Source: Metridium senile (lineage: Eukaryota > Cnidaria > Anthozoa > Actiniaria > Metridiidae). From it: 64,000 bases of DNA. The notes beneath the pieces were generated by a model. That model was not told where the DNA came from and made no database searches. It saw only the letters and a list, made by a program, of their open reading frames with translations. Below are positions 60,691-64,000 of the stretch, piece by piece. How positions within the stretch are numbered: the first letter of the stretch is position 1; each line of letters begins with the position of its first letter. The translations under genes and the position numbers were made by a program. Location: assembly GCA_949775045.1 (NCBI GenBank), contig OX459108.1, positions 15,343,763-15,407,762 on the forward strand. Direction: 5' to 3'.

Positions 60691-61917
60691 TCCCCGCAAC
60701 CATTATTTTCTCTGTTAACTTGGCACTATTTGTATGTACGGCGCGTTTACCCAGGCAGTTTGTAATCTTCTCCAGAACGAAAAAATTAAGTCATGGATCT
60801 TGAGGTTTTCACGGAAACAAAAACTATGTCAGTCTCCAAAGCAACCCTTGGAATGCCGATAACATTGTTCATTTTTATCAAATTTTGCAAATCCCTTTCT
60901 TAATTTCTTAGAAACAAGTACCACTAGGAATTAATCAAATCAAGTGTTTTCAAGTGCTCGCGGTTCATAGTCAAATAGATAAGAGCAGAATACTGCTTGG
61001 AGAATAAAGGTCAGTGATGGGAATTTGAAACACCCAAGCCAATGTCAAGTTTCTTTCTCCATAAATTTCCCCTTTGATGTCCCAGATGCTTTCGTTTTCA
61101 TTACTGACTTTCGTTTTCAAAGGGGCTATATCAACACCAACTAGTGGAAACCCAACAAAAAATGATGCAGTTTTGTTTCAAATTATTCTATTAATATGCG
61201 TTAATAGTAACTGTTTAGACGTAAAACTTGTTTTGTGAAAATCGTTATCACGCATGATGTCACACAACGGGCGTGACATCCATCAGTGCGAATTCGGAGA
61301 ATTCGTAGTAGTTTGGGTCGAGCAAGTTTGTTAGTTTGATGTAAACTTGTGTAAATAAAATCGTGAAAAATCGCCTAAACAGTAACAAAAGAATGTATTT
61401 GACTGCAGATGACCAGGATGGACATACATTGCAAATTCAGTGAATTAAAAACATGGGCCAATTTGTTCAAGTTTATCACCTTGTTTCTTGGAAAACTCGC
61501 TTAAACTCTATAAGCTCTTTGCTTTTGTGTATGTAAAGCGCCTATATAAATATTTATTATTATTATTATTTATTCTCTCTTTCAAAATTCACTTGATGTC
61601 TTCCTCTTGGTATTCTATGAGCATTTTATGTTTAAAAAAGGTACTTAGTTTTTAATCCAAGAACGTGAGAACCCTTGCCTTTCGATAGCTCCGTTTTGTA
61701 AATAATTCATTCTAAACGGGACTCATCAAACCAAAATATTAGCGAATATATTAATAATTAATTACATTCTATTAACAAGCTATTATATCACCCATGTTAA
61801 ACAGAGAAAATGAAGATAGTAGTACTAGAACAGTTCCTGTTTACACCAATAAGAGAACAGTAAACGCGTTTTTAATTTAGTTTAGCATGCAGAAGTTATC
61901 TTCAGTTGAACACTTAC

Positions 61918-62180
61918 CTTCGTGGAGTCTAGTTCTTTTCCTTATTTCTAGTGCTAGATAGATCGTATATTCCAAGTGCAAACCGCTCGGCTAGAAAAAA
62001 CTTCTGGAATGACGCGAAAATTGATTCGGAAGAGTTTTTATCACCGAAATTCAATACATTCGTACAGGGGTAAACCCAAGTTAGAAAACAATGGATTATC
62101 GGCCTGAAGCGAGGGGTTATGTGGAACATCACCACGAGCTGAAGGATAACCACGATTGGGGAGGTTTTCAGAATTGTTCT
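61918..62180 (-). other. 5' untranslated exon of glycine-rich gene copy 2
   Basis: The minus donor GTAAGTG at 61917-61916 is the same as in copy 1. The exon sequence is nearly identical to 55802-55990. Its upstream border is not defined. Confidence 0.5.
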
Positions 62181-62680
62181 TTTAACCAATCAAGAAGACA
62201 TAATGTATGAGTTCCTTTCTTCCTAACTTTAAATTCGCACGAGTTGTTGAAAGGAATACGAAAAAATGTTCAATTGAGTGATTTACTATTGTTTTACCTC
62301 GCTCACATATACGGGCTGAATAGGGTTGATTTTTATTCAAAATGCGCGGTATTTGAACTGATGAATGTTCTTTGTTTTGTATTCGTTCTTTCATAGCAAA
62401 ACAATGTACAGTTATTTTCTACTTTCTAAGCTCTTGAATATTCAGTCCAAAGATTTCACAACAAGGTCAATATATCACATAACCACGAGCTGAAGGATAA
62501 CCACGATTGGGGAAGTTTTCAGAATTGTTCTTTTAACCAATCAAGAAGACATAATGTATGAGTTCCTTTCTTCCTAACTTTAAATTCGCACGAGTTGTTG
62601 AAAGGAATACGAAAAAATGTTCAATTGAGTGATTTACTATTGTTTTACCTCGCTCACATATACGGGCTGAATAGGGATTT
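62130..62680. repeat. Direct repeat of about 190 bp beside duplication copy 2
   Basis: GAGCTGAAGGATAACCACGA through AATTGAGTGATTTACTATTG and CTCACATATACGGGCTGAAT occurs at 62134-62325 and again at 62485-62672. Copy 1 of the duplication has a single related stretch at 56050-56240. Confidence 0.85.
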
Positions 62681-64000
62681 TTGTTTTAGCGGCATTGGCA
62701 CAAACTATTCCTACTTTAGATAAATTGATTTTCTCTTAGACAAGAACGTGAATTCTATTAAAGTCTAAATTGAATAGAAGTCGGATTTTTTGCTTTTTGC
62801 TGGTGATCATGAGTGTATTCATCAAAATTTATAAAAATATTTTTCCATTGTTTCATATATTTTTCGCATCAGTGAATAGTTTATCAATCTTAAAAATATT
62901 TTGAAACAATTACATTCCAGCAAACTGAAAGAAGAATTAAGCTACATATAATCATTTTTGTTTTTAATTGTTTTTTTCATTGTCTTATTTTTTACATTTA
63001 TTTTCGGAAGACATATTATAGATCGATTGACAACGACCAAACCCTCTGTTGTTTTGCTTTTTTACTCAAATATTTTTGATATTTTCATTTATATTCTAAA
63101 AAGACAGAAGAAGAAGTGTTGCTGAAAGTCTGTAAATTGCTAGACGCTATAAAAAAAAAAATCAGATCCTATCTGCCTCGTGATTGGCCAATACCGATTT
63201 GTTGATTGAATAAGTATGGATTAAAACTCTAGATGAAAAAATGGTTAATTTATTTTAACTACGTAGAAATATCTAGGTTTATGTTCACATATGGTATGGT
63301 CCAATGAGTGGGAATTGATATATAAATGACTATTCAAACTTATAAAACTCATTAATAATTCATGATAATTTAACAAAAGAAATCACAACCAAACCCCACC
63401 ACACCACACCGTTGGGTTGGGCATCACCCCATCCTGAACAAAACATTGTTTCACGTTAAACACCACACCACACCACACCACACCACACCACACCACACCA
63501 CACCACACCACACCACAGTTCTTGAATTTTTTTCGACCAGATTTACTCTTATCTTGACAATTTTATTAAAATATAAAAGAACTAACGTTGGAGTTTCATA
63601 AGTACTATACAATATTCGCGTCCGATCTGTATGAGATATACAGTGTATATTCCATACAGATCGCCCGCTCATATTGTATATATATAGTTCTAAAAACTAA
63701 AAAAGTAATAAGTAATAAGCTCATGACGACGTTTCGGACGTGAATATTAATGTCGTATAAAATTCACATTTCTTTTCATCGTCATTATGTGTGGAGCTAG
63801 CAAAAAATGTGAAAAATTAACACACTTCAAATGTAACGCACCATGTAGAATTGTTTTTAACTAAGATAGTACAAGTGTTGTGAATGAAATGGCTGTTCAC
63901 AATTTTCGACTGTATAGTGATTGTTCATTTCTGTCTGCAAAACTGCAGCCGGGATTGCAGATCACATGCAAATTATTTGTCAAATCCAAAGATATATTTT
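62680..64000. other. AT-rich terminal stretch with CCACA microsatellite
   Basis: A (CCACA)n run lies at 63460-63518. Parts of the 9650-family repeat lie at 63340-63400 and 63560-63615. A hairpin GATCTGTATG / CATACAGATC lies at 63624-63662, and a diverged GACGTTTCGGACGTGAATAT stretch at 63728. No gene was seen. Confidence 0.5.

Larger units (their letters stand above)
58600..62460. repeat. Segmental duplication, copy 2
   Basis: It pairs with 53187-56400. Copy 2 carries an additional hairpin MITE (58980-59233) and a G-free hairpin (59240-59540) upstream of the 3' end of the gene that are not in copy 1, so they arrived after duplication or were lost from copy 1. Confidence 0.85.

Overview
This is a metazoan nuclear window that is AT-rich and intron-rich, with introns obeying GT-AG. 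I infer a cnidarian, probably an anthozoan: the genes have animal domain layouts, and one abundant repeat carries a motif (GACGAAGGGCTAAAGCTCGA type) that I associate with anthozoan interspersed repeats. The taxon is an inference from style, not from a database match.

Six protein-coding genes can be supported. (1) A HIF prolyl hydroxylase (EGLN/PHD) with an N-terminal MYND finger, + strand, 6104-17402, six coding exons giving 341 residues. (2) A three-exon + strand gene, 33556-39184, 851 residues, that joins an N4BP1/KHNYN-like N-terminus to a Regnase (ZC3H12)-type PIN nuclease and CCCH finger. (3) Prefoldin subunit 3 (VBP1), - strand, 44429-42122, six exons, 197 residues. (4) A single-exon IAP (BIRC) gene, + strand, 44922-47237, with two BIR domains, UBA and RING. 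(5) Translation initiation factor eIF1A, + strand, 48435-50724, six coding exons, 146 residues. (6) Two tandem copies of a glycine-rich gene I do not recognise, - strand, 54124-53549 and 60139-59558, inside an approximately 6-kb segmental duplication. Exon joins in genes 1-5 were read by hand from reading frame, splice signals and family alignment.

Layout: 1-6 kb holds minisatellites, a TTAA-flanked transposon-like element and TCAT microsatellites. 6-17.4 kb is the EGLN gene, whose introns hold a LINE fragment, an integrase-type DNA transposon with perfect 6-bp target duplications, several hairpin elements and a 68-bp satellite. 17.4-33.5 kb has no convincing gene and is filled with tandem and interspersed repeats. 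33.5-51 kb is a gene-dense block: the Regnase/KHNYN-like gene converges on VBP1, VBP1 is divergent from BIRC across about 490 bp, and eIF1A follows BIRC. 51-64 kb holds the duplicated glycine-rich genes and repeats.

The genes do not form a pathway. EGLN is oxygen sensing, the Regnase-like gene is RNA decay and possibly innate defence, BIRC is apoptosis and ubiquitin signalling, and VBP1 and eIF1A are housekeeping. The most notable observations are the composite KHNYN-Regnase protein, three decoy copies of the EGLN exon-2 splice acceptor in a tandem repeat, a diversified window in the duplicated glycine-rich genes, hammerhead-like motifs tied to a 95-bp satellite, an integrase-type transposon with array-like inverted termini, and a family of hairpin elements bounded by long G or C runs.
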